From NCBI GenBank assembly GCA_038496675.1, contig CM076656.1, forward strand, positions 23,030,268 through 23,094,267: DNA of 64,000 nt. Reading direction: 5' to 3'. This DNA is from Rachycentron canadum. Its lineage: Eukaryota; Chordata; Actinopteri; Carangiformes; Rachycentridae. Made by a program: the position numbers and the translations under genes. The number at the start of each line of letters is the position of its first letter. Position 1 is the first letter of the stretch. The notes below the pieces were generated by a model, which saw only the letters and a list, made by a program, of their open reading frames with translations, searched no databases and was not told where the DNA came from. Of the stretch, positions 1-11,490 are shown piece by piece.

Positions 1-550
1 TTTTATTATTAATGCAGCTCCTGATGATTCAGGAGGATGATTTAACTTTTTTTTTTTTTTTTTTCATTTTCACCTAATTATTTGATTCTAGAGCAAATGT
101 AAAATGTCTGTCCATCTTAAGGCTCCTCTCATGGGCTCATAGTAAAGCAGAAGAAGGAATAGGAGTGAGGTAGAGAGGGAGGATTAACGGAGTGAGTGCA
201 GGGATGAGTAATGGGGTGAAAGAGAGGAAAGCATGCAGCCTTTTGGCATCTTCTTTCTCTCTGCCTCTTTCCGTCTCTCTCTCTTACTCCTACTTTCTCA
301 GCCTCACCTTTTCCCTCTGTAGCTTCCCATTCATTCGCTCCCATATTTCCTGTCTTTCTTTATTTTTTTTCAGCCAGATTTGTTGTCTTTTTTTTTTTTT
401 TTTACCTCCATTGTGACTCTGGAGCAGCTGCACAGCCTTATAAGGTCTTACTGCATCACACACATGTTGACAGACAGAGCAGTGAGGTGTTCCCTTTGCT
501 GGAGTGTAACCAGACTCCGCTCCACATAGCTGTGTGTCAGCCAGACAATA

Positions 551-579
551 CACACACACAGACACACACATAGACACAG

Positions 580-611
<32 letters not shown>

Positions 612-916
612 ACACACAGACACACACAGACACACACACAGACACACACACAGACAGACACACACACACACACAGACACACACACAGACACACACACACA
701 CAAACACACACACAGACACAGACACACAGACACAGACACACACACAGACACACACAGACACACACACAAACACACACAGACACACACACACACACACAGA
801 CACACACACAAACACAGAGACACACACACAGACACACACACAGACACACACACACACACAGACACACACACACAAACACAGAGACACACACACAGACACA
901 CACTCACACACACACA

Positions 917-996
<80 letters not shown>

Positions 997-1000
997 ACAC
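551..1000. repeat. Long CA/GACA mosaic microsatellite
   Basis: About 450 bp of CA dinucleotides broken regularly by GACA and AAACA units, ending in an almost pure CA run from about 921. The open frames across it on both strands (poly-Thr/His, poly-Cys/Val) are by-products of the repeat. It is longer and more structured than the other microsatellites in the window. Confidence 0.95.
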
Positions 1001-1399
1001 TCTGATCTGTGTCAGATTTGCCATTTAACCTAATGCCAGGAGCTGGTTTGACTTTGATTTTCCTTGTGGCTGAGCTCTGGTGACATTTTAGCTGTAATCT
1101 CACATCACTTGCTCTCTCACCAGCTCAAAACAGAAAATGATTGTTGAGTTGTTGTTTTCGTTTGCTATCAAGTGAAAAGTAAAAGGATTGATTTCCTTAA
1201 TTCTAATCATACATTTGGTTCCTGGTTAGACTTCAGACATATGTTGACCTTGTTAAGGCCACAGAAGCATATGAAACTCCAAAAAGCTCTGTGATGATTT
1301 GAGCTGGACACGTTTTATTTGTTTCTCCTTAAACTAGAGAATCATCTCTTTCTAACAAGCCCTGATTTGTCTTAGTGACACTGTGACTTCAGTGATAAA

Positions 1400-2085
1400 C
1401 TCAGGAAGGAAGTTAGGTCAGACTTGGTTCAGTCTGAGCCTTTGACTGGAGCATTGCTGCTTTACTTCTGTGTGTTTATCCATCCGTTCTCATCCTCCAT
1501 CTTTGATAGAGACGTGTAGAGTCACGTCTCAACATGGGACACTCCTATTGGCTCCAGTGGGTGATGTCACAGCCAATCAGAGTGTCTCCTTCAGAGGCCT
1601 AGCCGTCAGCTGCTTGTAGCCAAAGTCAATGGGATCAATCCTGTATTTTTCTGATCTCAGAGTGAGGAGAAGTTGCTCTGAGTTTATTGTAGTGACAGAA
1701 TAAAGACAGAGAGACATGGACAATAAGATATTTAGAGCATTAGAGGCTTTGGAGCTGATTTTTCTTCATTACTGCTCCAAAGAATGAGCAGAACTCAGAT
1801 CAGATAAAGAGAGAAACTTCAAATCAGCTCTAGAACAACACAAACACGTGTGTAACTTTCTGTGTTGAAGTTTTCTTTGGTTATTCTGGTTTACAGTGTT
1901 TTTATCTAGAAAATAAGGAGAAATTCAGGGTGCGTTGTTATAGTCTTTATTGAGTGACATACAGTATATAATTAGCTGAGGTTGAGCTGATTCTGAACAT
2001 TTACAAAATGACAACATTTATAAGGAAAAACACAATGAAAAAAGAGAAAAGACTTAATGTGGCTCTAAAAGAGTTAAAGTAAAAT
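1400..2085 (+). repeat. Interspersed repeat family Z, copy 1 (longest)
   Basis: This segment reappears, reverse-complemented, near 43655-44195, 50475-50965 and 53860-54150. Shared landmarks are a block reading 'cctattggctccagtgggtgatg' in part, the text 'aatcagctctagaac', 'gtttttatctagaaaataagg' and a tail matching 'ttaatgtggctctaaaagag'. No coding capacity, no clear terminal inverted repeats and no tRNA-like promoter boxes were seen, so the class is unknown. A non-autonomous DNA element is one option. Confidence 0.7.
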
Positions 2086-2304
2086 GTTTCCTTAAAACCA
2101 GTGGAGTGATGATATTTGTCCTCACCCCTCACCATGTTTGTGTGTCAGCTTTAAAACATATAAACATGGTCTCTCCTCACACCATCTGCTCTTGTGAGAT
2201 GAAGGTGATTACAAGGTCAGGTTTTGTGAGGCAACAACTTTTTTTTAACAGCAGACTTTTCTGTGTGCGTTAACCAATCCATGTGAGAATTGAGCATCAC
2301 ATCC

Positions 2305-2766
2305 TTAGGCCTTAAACCGTCATTCTCTCTAATGACCATCAGGGGGCGACTCCACTGGTTGTTAAAGAAGTCAGATTGTATTGAAGTCTATGGGAAAATG
2401 TCCCTACTTCTCCCTTGATTTATTAGCTCAGTAAACGTTTTCCTAATGAGTTTATGGTCTCAGTCTCTAGGTTCAAGTCTTCAATACAACATGATGTTTA
2501 TTTTTTAAATGATGGTCCATTTAGAGGAAAATAGACCATAAAGCAGGGGGGCGTGGCTACTGTGTGATTGACAGACTGTACCACCCAATCAGGATAGAGA
2601 ACAGAGCAGGTCAGCTCCACCCCTCACTCCTCCTCAGCTCCACCTTCTCCTCTAAATATGATTTCTCCTGGTTTAAAAAAAAACAACAAAAAAAACAAGA
2701 TGGCCGACAGACAAATTGGATCACAAACCAGCAGGTGACGTCACTGTGGGTTGACAATTTACAGTT
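2305..2766 (+). repeat. Interspersed repeat family X, copy 1
   Basis: One of seven copies in the window. The diagnostic block contains 'taatgaccatcagggggcga' followed by 'gtcagattgtattgaagtct', then 'ttgatttattagctcagtaa', and later a 'caccttctcctc' / 'aagatggccgacag' segment ending near a 'gacgtcactgtgggttgac' block. The class is not recognised; there is no obvious open frame of its own. Confidence 0.75.
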
Positions 2767-3005
2767 AGTGTTTACTGAATATAGCTAAACTTCTCAACAG
2801 CACTTACACAGATGAACTAATTAAGGGGCTTTGTGTGTGTGTGTGTTTTGTGTTTTGTGTTAACATTATCTCCTTTCTAATCTCTTCTCCTCAAGCTCTC
2901 TCCTTGTGCCCTATCCTTGATTTTTGACTTCCTCCCTTTGGACTCCCTCATATCTGGCTTAATGATTGCTCCTATCTTCAGACATCAGGACACATGTTTA
3001 CAGTT

Positions 3006-3216
3006 GTCTCTCTCTCTCTCTCTCTCCCTCTCCCTCTCTCGCTCTCTCTCTCCCCCTAACACACAGCCACCATTTCCTCTTCCTCTGCCTCTGTCTTTCC
3101 CATTGGCCGCCTGTGTCTCTACACTCTTCTTTTTTTCTTATCCTCGCTGCCGTCCATCTTTCTTTCTCCCTGCCAACCACTCAGCTTGTTGTTGGCATTC
3201 AGCTGTCTACCTTGAT

Positions 3217-3266
<50 letters not shown>

Positions 3267-3335
3267 TCTTACACACACAGAGACACACACACACACACAC
3301 ACACATCGACACACACACCCACACACACCCACACC
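3006..3335. repeat. TC tracts and adjoining CA tract
   Basis: Pyrimidine-rich TC repeats at 3006-3056 and 3219-3269, the latter running straight into a CA repeat at 3270-3335. The sequence between them is also C/T-rich. Open frames here are repeat artefacts. Confidence 0.9.
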
Positions 3336-3545
3336 CTCCCTCTTTCCGTCCAGAGGCTGCAGAGAAACAAAGGAATAATAGATTCTGTCTTGGCTGAGAC
3401 AAGGCGTCTGTGTGTATGGAAGCCTATGAGGGACCATATTAAAATGATAATATAAACCTGAAAATGGAAATGTAGTTTCACAGTATCATCATAGTTTTCC
3501 TTGTATGTTTGTGTATTTAGTGCAAAAATTAGGCGGCTTTACGAT

Positions 3546-3596
3546 TGTGTCTGTCTGTGTGTGTGTGTGTGTATGTGTGTGTATGTGTGTGTGTAC
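3546..3596. repeat. GT microsatellite with GTAT interruptions
   Basis: GT dinucleotides with two GTAT interruptions. Confidence 0.9.
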
Positions 3597-3770
3597 ATGC
3601 TCTGTTTCATTCCCATTGCTGGTCACTTCTCTCTGTCTCTCTTCAGCCTCTGTTGTGTTTAGCCGTTAGCATCCAGTTTTAGTTTTAATGGATCCGTGGC
3701 TGTAATGGGCAATAAAATGGACACTCACCCACTTAACCCACCGCAAAGTGTCAGCACCTCCACCCGCGGA

Positions 3771-3775
3771 ATGTA

Positions 3776-3826
<51 letters not shown>

Positions 3827-3827
3827 N

Positions 3828-3886
<59 letters not shown>

Positions 3887-3890
3887 TGTG
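3771..3890. repeat. Long GT microsatellite containing the only N
   Basis: About 55 GT units, with a single undetermined base at 3827. The N suggests a join or scaffold uncertainty inside the repeat, so its true length is unknown. Confidence 0.95.
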
Positions 3891-3996
3891 TTGCAATGAG
3901 ACATGACAGGCGGGAAGTTGAACATGGAGGGAGAGTGACGGAGATGGGCAGGGCTGAAGGAGATCGAGTGAAGGGGTGTTAATAGACACACTCCCT

Positions 3997-4041
3997 CTGT
4001 GTGTGTGTGTGTGTGTCTGTGTGTGTGTGTCAGTGTGTGTG
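3997..4041. repeat. GT microsatellite
   Basis: Imperfect GT run followed by a short GA-rich stretch. Confidence 0.85.
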
Positions 4042-4341
4042 AGAGAGGAAGTCATTCCTCTATGGACGTCCCTTTTAGAAAATAATTCTCCAGAGAGAGC
4101 GAGAGAGAGGGTTTGCACTTCCTGCACACAAGGATTTTTTGAGGTGGAGATGGTGGCGGGGAGGGGGGGCTTCATTGGTGACCTCTCTGACCTTTCTGGG
4201 AGGGGGGAGGGGGTGGACAGGAAACTCAATACCCTTTTCCTCCCCTCTCCCTCCCATGGCGCCCTCGTGCCTCCCTTCTTTCCTTGCGAGGGTCTGTGCA
4301 GCCTGTTTGTCCCAGTGAAGCTCCACTAACTCAGGTCTATA

Positions 4342-6540
4342 TACATTGAGACATCATGTCCTAGTTATGTAACATGTGATCAGACACGCTGAGCTCTGGG
4401 TCACCACGTTGTTCCCTCTTCTCTTACTTTATTCTGCAGTTTTTCACTCCTTCAGACTCTCTGCTGCCCTCTGTCTGTCATTGTTTTCAGTCCTGTCTTT
4501 CCTGTGCACTCAGTCCATTTGTTAAACTGTGATTAAATGATAAAAATAATGAATCTAATCCAATTATTGAGATATAATTGCTAGTTTATTCGATACAACT
4601 AGCTAAGACTAATGTGAGCTTTAATGTTCAGTTTCTATAATTGGTTTCGAGAGGCCTTGATTCAACAAGGTGAGATAGATATAGATTTATCTGTTATCTA
4701 ACCTTATTGTAGGGGGCAAAATAATAGGAACACCTGTTACAGCATAATTAAACAGCACCAGAAAAACAGAACAAAATGATGATGGTGTCATACTAAATCA
4801 AATGTATTTATTCCTCCGTGATGTTCCTGGGGTCCCAGGTGGGTTTTGGGTCTTTACACATCAGACCCCCTCGTCCAGGTGACTCATTTGGGTTTGATCA
4901 AGTCCTGGCTTGGGCCTAATTTTACCAGCTGTGGTTGATAAATTGGTAATTACTTTAAAGTCAACCTCTGAAACAAATAGAAACAAAAAGAGTCAGAGTG
5001 ATCTGTTATCCAGGAATATTCCAGTCTATTGTGTAAAAACAGTGGCTGCTTTTGGAAAATTTCTCATCTGAGATCGAGGTCACATAATGAGAAAGTCCAA
5101 AACTTGTCAGGCGAAGGTTGACTCAGGCCGAAAGTCCAGTCTGCTGTGAATGTCTTTTCTCCTGGCAGGAAGCTGTGGCCTCTGGTTGACCAGGCGCAAA
5201 CATGAGGCACCGTCGCATTAAACAATTCTCCCATTCAAAAACATTTACCACAAGAGTTTACTGCAACACAACAGCTGTCAGTGCTACAGTAACAGAAACT
5301 GGAGATGAGACACAAAACTTCCTGCAGCAAATTTGATTACATTTATTACCGGAGTAAAATTGTACTGTTGTGACGATAAGAATGAAGTAAGTCAGTTAAA
5401 ATGTCTGAGTAAACATGTGACTGCATCACAGCTTTAAAAGAGGGAAGTGTATAAACATGTTATATGGTGATTAAAAATAATAAAACCCAGCTAAAACGAA
5501 TAAGTTGGACAATAATCCTTCATGATGTTGTTTTAGGGAAGTTTTTAAGTTCATTTAATTGCTGTGTGGAGCTGTTGAGTTGTATTAGATTATACAATAG
5601 GGTGCTTCGTGTTATTTATCAGAGCTTTACTGATATTAATGGTGTGGACAAAGTAATAGAGATGCTATGGCACCACAAAGTCAATGGGACTTTATAATAT
5701 TAAGCTACAGAAATAAAATGATCTTTCTTTAAAGCCTCATTGCAGATGGATAAAAAAAGGAGGTTATCATATGATTATATGTGCCATAAGTTCTCAGTTA
5801 AAAAGTCAAATTCTTGGGTGAATGTTCATGTGGAAAAGTGAGTGATTATTAAATGACTTGTACCATAAATGCTTTGGTCTTTTTCCATAGCGTTAACACT
5901 TGGAAAATGGAAATTAAGAATAAAAGCCTCCTAATAAAGATGAGGTCATAAAAGTCAAGGACACTTTGTGAATTATATTTGAATCCGGTGATTCCTCTTT
6001 AAATGCTCCTGCAAATTTAGTATTTTTATCATTATTTCAAGCAGAAAGATTTGGATAAAACCTTCTGATGAGCAGAAATGACCCATTTTTAATAGGAGAT
6101 AAGGTGGTTGAAAGCAAAATTCGGTGCATGTGGTGATGTAACCTGCGTCCATGACGGGTCAAAAGGTCTCATTGAATGACAGCGGATCTGTGCTGCTGGG
6201 TTCCAGTGAAGGAGGGAAAAAAGATGAGGGTCATCTTATCTGAAGGTGTGCACCTGCACCGTTCCTTTGTCTGCAGTTTGAAAAGGGTCACGATGAGTAA
6301 GTGTGGCGGGTGGTCAGGAGACTGGTGTTGTTTCAGTAACGGTAAAATTTGTCCAGTCAGAAATATCAACCATTGTGTCTCTGCTGTTAGCAGCTGTAGC
6401 CGGAGTCAGTCAGTCAGCGTTTGTTCTGGTGGCTGGTAATTTCCCATCTAACCTTGCTTCCCACCTCTGCCCGACAGTAAATGCATTTCATCGCGTGGCT
6501 TTTTTTTTTTTGTGCTCCTGTGACCTCACAGCCCCCGAGC
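4342..6540. other. Non-coding sequence without recognisable features
   Basis: AT-rich, unique-looking sequence. No exon, RNA gene or repeat family was recognised. A stretch near 4710-4750 faintly resembles a mariner-type terminal repeat but has no partner. Confidence 0.5.
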
Positions 6541-6602
6541 TGCACACGTGCACGCGCGTGCACGCACGCACACACACGCACACACACACACACACACACA
6601 CA
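6541..6602. repeat. CA/CG-CA microsatellite
   Basis: Alternating purine-pyrimidine tract with several CGCA units leading into a pure CA run, a composition known to favour Z-DNA. Confidence 0.9.
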
Positions 6603-6701
6603 GGCCTCAGTCTTTATTCAAACAATGATCTAGCTTCCTGCACACACTCACTCAGTCTTATGACTGGGTATGACTATGGCTGACTGGATGTATGACTAGC
6701 T

Positions 6702-6702
6702 C

Positions 6703-6733
<31 letters not shown>

Positions 6734-6778
6734 CGTGCGTGTTTCTGTGTGTGTGTGTGTGTGTGCACACGTGTGTGT
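6702..6778. repeat. GT microsatellite with GTGC units
   Basis: GT run broken by GTGCGTGC units, in inverted sense to the CA tract at 6541-6602 about 100 bp away, so the two can pair as a large imperfect hairpin. Confidence 0.9.
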
Positions 6779-7369
6779 AATATCTCATGAGGATGTGTCG
6801 TTCTTCAGAGCTGTTGTGGCAACAAACAGCTCAGCCTGCTCTTTGCCCTATGGACACACACATATATATGCATATACACATACAGTGAAACACTCAGCAG
6901 TCTCAAGTCTTAATTACAGTTCCCTCCCTTCCCTTAAATGTTCATATCCCTGCAGTAGTCTGTGATTTGGCCACATGCACTAAAGTAGATGGTGTTGTCT
7001 CACTTTTACCACAGTTTTATTTGTGCAGCACTTTTCAAAATAAGACTTACACAGTCACAAAAATTAGATATTAAGTTCTTGAATTAAAAATCAAATCAAA
7101 GATCAGCAAAAATTCCTAAAGTGTAAGAACAAATTGGGACAAAGAGGCAACATTAAAGCGTGTTAAACTTATCTTTATGACACCTTTAGTTCAAATATAG
7201 TCTCTTTCATGCACAGAAGTGCGCTGCATCAATTGCAGTTGTGCTGCGTTATCTATGGACCTGGATCCTCCCTGAAGTTTGCAGTTTTATTGAACTTCTT
7301 ATCTAATCATCTGTCTGGACCTTGAAACTAAAACCCAGTACTGCTCAGCACTGCATTCCTCTAAAACGC

Positions 7370-7738
7370 AGAGAGAGAGAGAGGAAGGAGGTTGGGATGA
7401 AGGAGAAGAGTGGGAAGGAAATGAGAGAGAGGGGAGGGGGAGATTAAAGGCGAGAGGGTGGAATTATCAGAGAAGGGGTTGGGCAGATTTCTTGGGAAGT
7501 TGGCAGGCAGGGTGAGGTAACAAGGGTAACGAGGGCAGAGGGAAGGAGGAGGTTAAATTTAGAGGCGAAGAAGGTAGGGAGGAGGAAGAGGAAAAGGGGG
7601 GAGGAGAAATAGAAGAGGAGGAAAGGTTGTAGGGTGGGAGAGAGAAGATGGGTGAGAAGACGAGGGGAGGAAGAGCAAAAAGCCAAGAAACAGCAGAGAA
7701 GCAGTAAAAGAGGAGAGAGGAGGAAATGATGTGACGGG
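7370..7738. repeat. Purine-rich (GA) low-complexity tract
   Basis: About 370 bp in which the + strand is overwhelmingly A and G (GAGA, GGAGG, AAGAGG words) with few pyrimidines. The C/T-rich complement gives artefactual Ser/Pro/Leu-rich open frames. Confidence 0.85.
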
Positions 7739-7831
7739 TCCAAACAGCAGAGGATGCTTTATAATTTTATTTCCATTAACTCTCAGAAGTTGATTTGAGC
7801 AGAACAAATACAATTGACATGTTTTGTTCGG

Positions 7832-7917
7832 GTCTGGAGAGCAAGAGGAGGAAGAGGAGGAGGAAGACAGATATGGGGGAAAAGTGGCAGGTGGAGAGGA
7901 AGGAGGAAAAGGGTCGA
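7832..7917. repeat. Second purine-rich tract
   Basis: GAGGAAGAGGAGG-type sequence on the + strand, probably a continuation of the preceding purine-rich region. Confidence 0.8.
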
Positions 7918-8046
7918 GGTCTTTACAGAACCAAAATATAGGTCTTAGTCAAGCAGGTGTGAATAGAGAGGAAACAACCTTGACAGCAGCATAATCAATG
8001 TAATAATACAATTCTAACAGGCAGCCATGGTCTAAGAGAACAAAAA

Positions 8047-8145
8047 TACTATTATTACTGCAACTACTACTACTGCTACTTTTTCTGCTAGTACTAGTAC
8101 TATTGGTACTGCTACTACTACTACTACTTGTTCTGCTGCTGCTGT
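8047..8145. repeat. Trinucleotide-type TAC/CTG low-complexity tract
   Basis: Imperfect CTA/TAC and CTG triplets. The Val-rich open frame on the reverse strand comes from this repeat. Confidence 0.85.
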
Positions 8146-8890
8146 GATTTCATTTACACACTGATTAACCACTTTGTTCAGTTCAGCCGTGCAGTCTAAT
8201 ACAGTCCAGTACCACCGCTCTGCCACAGCGTCTGTTTATGTTGAGTGTTTGGTGGCATTGTGGGAAGTGTGTTAATCCACTGATGTGCTCTGGTACTGAG
8301 TGTTATTGATATTAACCTGATGCAATATTGAGTGGACCAGCAGTGAAGATGGAGAAGTGGAGGAGTTGCTCAGGACCTGGTGGATTTACAGCAGTTTTTC
8401 CTTCTCTCGCTGCCAGCTCCTAAAATCTCATAAAGCTTTTTAATTCTCTGAGAAAACTGGGAAAAAACTCATTGTATTTGCTGAATTTTCACTTGTATTC
8501 GATCTGCAACACTTGGCATGAGCTGCGTCGTGTGAGGAAGGTGTGCTCCGCTGCGCTGCTCGGACTCATTTACACAAAGCTGAGGTCAAGTCTGCTCTAT
8601 GCAAATGCAGACCAGCCACTGCAACAGGCTCCATGTTGATCATCTTTACAGCCCAGGCTTCATGGGACAAAGAGCGCGGCCTAAAAATAGATCGGAAAAC
8701 AGAGGAAAGAGGACCTTGAGTTAGAGACACAAAAAGAGAGAGGAAGTGGAAAAAGAGAGGGGTGTGTGGAGGAGAAGATGCCAGTGGTGTAAGAGGAAGG
8801 ACAAGCTGCAGCACTGCATGAGGAGGCTGTGCAGTGTTGGCAGCAGACGCACACACACGGGGCTGAAGATGCAGTCATTATTGACGAAAA

Positions 8891-8918
8891 CGCACACACA
8901 CACACACACACACACACA
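8891..8918. repeat. CA microsatellite
   Basis: Short pure CA run. Confidence 0.9.
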
Positions 8919-9361
8919 GTGGTGATGCAGCAATAATTAGTGATTCTGTAGGCAGTCTCTGTCCACACCACCACCTCTTACATCCTACTGAAGCAGTTCA
9001 GAGGCAGAACCTGTTTGTTCAGGAATATTCAACATCATACTTATCATTTTTATCATGTTATCTTTAATTATGGCCTAAAAATCTCTTTAAAGATTTTATT
9101 ATCTAACTTGTTTCTAGTTATGAGTAAAATTGAGCTGATGCAGCACTTTCCTTGTTGAAGGTTTGCTGTCATGACATTGGCTCGCTGACTGATTACCTCC
9201 CACTCCTGTTAACCAATAAGAGACTGTTATTTTTTCAAATCTTTTTCATTGTTGTTTGTTTGCATCTGATCATTAAACTGCTTGAGGTTTCTGCCTCTCA
9301 AAAGCAGGTTGTCCTGCCACTGTCGCCAGGTGAGTCTCTGTAAATAAATTTATATCGAGAA

Positions 9362-9433
9362 GGTCTAGACCCGCTCTATTTGGAAAGTGCTGTGAGATAA
9401 CTGACGCTATATAAATAAAAATGGACTTGACTG
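9362..9433 (+). repeat. LINE-type 3' tail fragment
   Basis: The text 'gacccgctctatttggaaag' and 'gctatataaataaaa' followed by a GACTT/GACT-like pentamer tail matches the 3' ends of a widespread fish retroposon family, as I remember it. Only the tail is present. Confidence 0.5.
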
Positions 9434-9702
9434 ACTATACTGAGTCATGTGCTCCAGTATTTCATCAGGGTCGTTCAGGCTGAGCTGTTTGTTTCCTGTC
9501 CTCCTGAGAGCACTGGCCTCCATTAGTGAGGGGCTGAAGCACACGTTTTTAAAAGATTATATTCATGACAAACAACGTTTCAAAGATGCAACGGTTGAAA
9601 ATGTGAGGTTTGTTGTGGAGCTGCACAATTAATCAAATCACAAATGCATTTTTACATATGTTAATAGAGGATGTGCATTTGTTGATGTAACAATTAAAGT
9701 CT

Positions 9703-10095
9703 GTCTATAAAAGTGGACGTAGACTGTGGGTCTGTAAAGTGAAGTCAATGCTAAGAGCCTTAAACCTTCACTCTATCTAATGACCATCAGGGGGCGACTC
9801 CACTGATTGTAAAAAGAAGTCAGATTGTATTGAAGTCTATGTGAAAATGTCCCTACTTCTCCCTTGATTTATTAGCTCAGTAAACGTTTTCCTGATGAGT
9901 TTATGGTCTCAGTCTCTAGTTTCAAGTCTTAAATACAACATGATGTTAATTTTTTTAATTTAGAGGAAAAGGACCATAAAGCAGGCTATGAATTAGGGCG
10001 TGGCTATAGTGTGATGACAGACTGTACCACCGGGATAAAGTACAGAGCAGCTCAGATCCACCCCGACGGACAAATTACAAACTGGAAGCTTTAAA
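9703..10095 (+). repeat. Interspersed repeat family X, copy 2
   Basis: Carries the 'tgaccatcagggggcgactc' block and the following landmarks of family X, with the 3' part shortened and degenerate. The left end includes a 'tctataaaagtggacgtaga' sequence also seen in the reverse copy near 45.7 kb, which helps define the family's left end. Confidence 0.75.
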
Positions 10096-10397
10096 ATCTG
10101 TGATCCAGCATGAAGACTGATATACACAGAATATATACATCTTAACTGTGCCCTTTGAATACAGGACGGTACTCAGTAATCTGTACATTTCCCTTGATAA
10201 CCAGGCAGATGTACTCATGATACTATATACCAGACAATATGACTTTTGTACCAAGTTGTGCAGCCCTGGTTCGTTGGTTTTATTTTATTCCTGCTCTTCT
10301 CGGGATTCAAACGGTTAAATCAAGCACCAGTGAGGCAGCTCCAGGTGGCACCGTTTACACACCTCCAGTCAACTGTGACCAATATGAGTCAGTCATG

Positions 10398-10470
10398 CAC
10401 ACACACACACACACACACAAACGCACACGTTCAGAACTACTTTGAACTGCGTTTTTTTTTTTTTTTTTTA
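10398..10470. repeat. CA microsatellite followed by a T tract
   Basis: CA run at about 10398-10428, then a run of about 18 T at 10452-10469. Confidence 0.85.
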
Positions 10471-10751
10471 TTTTACAGTGGGGTGGAAATGTGTTTTTCT
10501 CTCTCTCTCTGCAGCACCCACACATGAACAGGAAGCTGTTCGACACAAATATACAATACATTGCTTGTCGGCCTCCGAGCAGCTGTGACCTTCTTGCTGA
10601 AGGGCGTGTAAACTTCAAATGCCTCAATGTGCTTAATGCAAAAGTTCAGCAGGTTTGTTTGTTTGTGCGTGGAAGCAGCTTCATTGGCGTTGAGCAACTC
10701 CTGCTGCCTGAGCCGAAGTTTGCTTAAACATGATGCCAATGCACTAATGTA

Positions 10752-11490
10752 ACAGAAACAGCCACGTTATGATCACCTGCCAAAGTAACATTCACATGAA
10801 TGGACCCAAGGTTTCCCACCAGAACATTGTCCAAAGCATCAAACTGCCTCCGCCAGCTGGTCTTCTTCCCATAATGCATCATGGTGCCATTTCTTCTCCA
10901 GACCACCTTCCTCTGTTGCTCCATGGTCCAGTTCTGATGCTCCTGTGTCCATTGTAGGATCTTCTGGTGGTGGACAGGGGTCAGCATGGACACCCTGACC
11001 GGTCTGAGGCTACACAGCCCCAAACACAACAAACTGTGATGCTCCGTGTTCTGACACCTTTCTATCAGAACCAGCATGAACTTCTTCATCAGTCTGAGCT
11101 CCAGTAGCTCTTCTGTTGGATCAGACCACACGGTCCAGCCTTCACTCCCCACCACCATCACTGAGCCTTGACCCCTGACCCTGTCTGTGGTCCAGTGGTT
11201 CTCCCTCCTTGGACCACTTCTGGTAGGTCCTGACCACTGCAGCCCAGGAACATCCCACAGAGCTGCAGTGTTGGAGAAGCTCTGACCAGTCGTCACATCA
11301 CAGTTTGGTCAAAGTCAAAGTCCCTCACATCCTCACACTTGACTATTTTTCCTGCTTCAACACGTCAACTTTAGGACTAAATGTTCAGCTGCTGCCTGAT
11401 GTATCCACCACTGACAGGTAACCATGGTAACCAGGTAATAATGTGATTTGCTTCACCTGTCAGTGTCATAATGTTTTGGCTGATATTGCT
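10752..11490 (-). mobile_element. Tc1/mariner-type relic, copy A (internally deleted)
   Basis: Both ends show degenerate terminal inverted repeats: 'cgttatgatcacctgcc' on the left, 'cataatgttttggctgat' on the right. Read on the minus strand, the interior resembles a Tc1-family transposase. It has an N-terminal helix-turn-helix region in broken frames, then a 190-residue open frame (10724-11296) with the family-type text 'QEHQNWTMEQQRKVVW'. Most of the catalytic DDE domain after that point is missing. The region up to about 26285 is shared with copy B at 25955-26712, in opposite orientation. It is non-functional as written. Confidence 0.8.

Noticed and set aside
290..1103. Long open frames of Cys-Val or Thr-His repeats on both strands
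   Set aside because: They are six-frame readings of the CA/GACA microsatellite, with no non-repeat domain and no splice support.
3689..3700. GATCCGTGGCTG, which reads D-P-W-L as in the RNF13 RING
   Set aside because: A stop follows at once and nothing before it resembles the RING. It is also left of the other exons.
3666..4229. 187-codon reverse-strand frame
   Set aside because: Most of it reads through the GT/CA repeat and even through the N; the flanks show no family resemblance.
4705..4760. Mariner-like terminal repeat ('aataggaacacctgttaca')
   Set aside because: Only one end is suggestive and no partner end or transposase text was found.
7444..7813. Ser/Leu/Pro-rich reverse frames
   Set aside because: Complement of the purine-rich tract.
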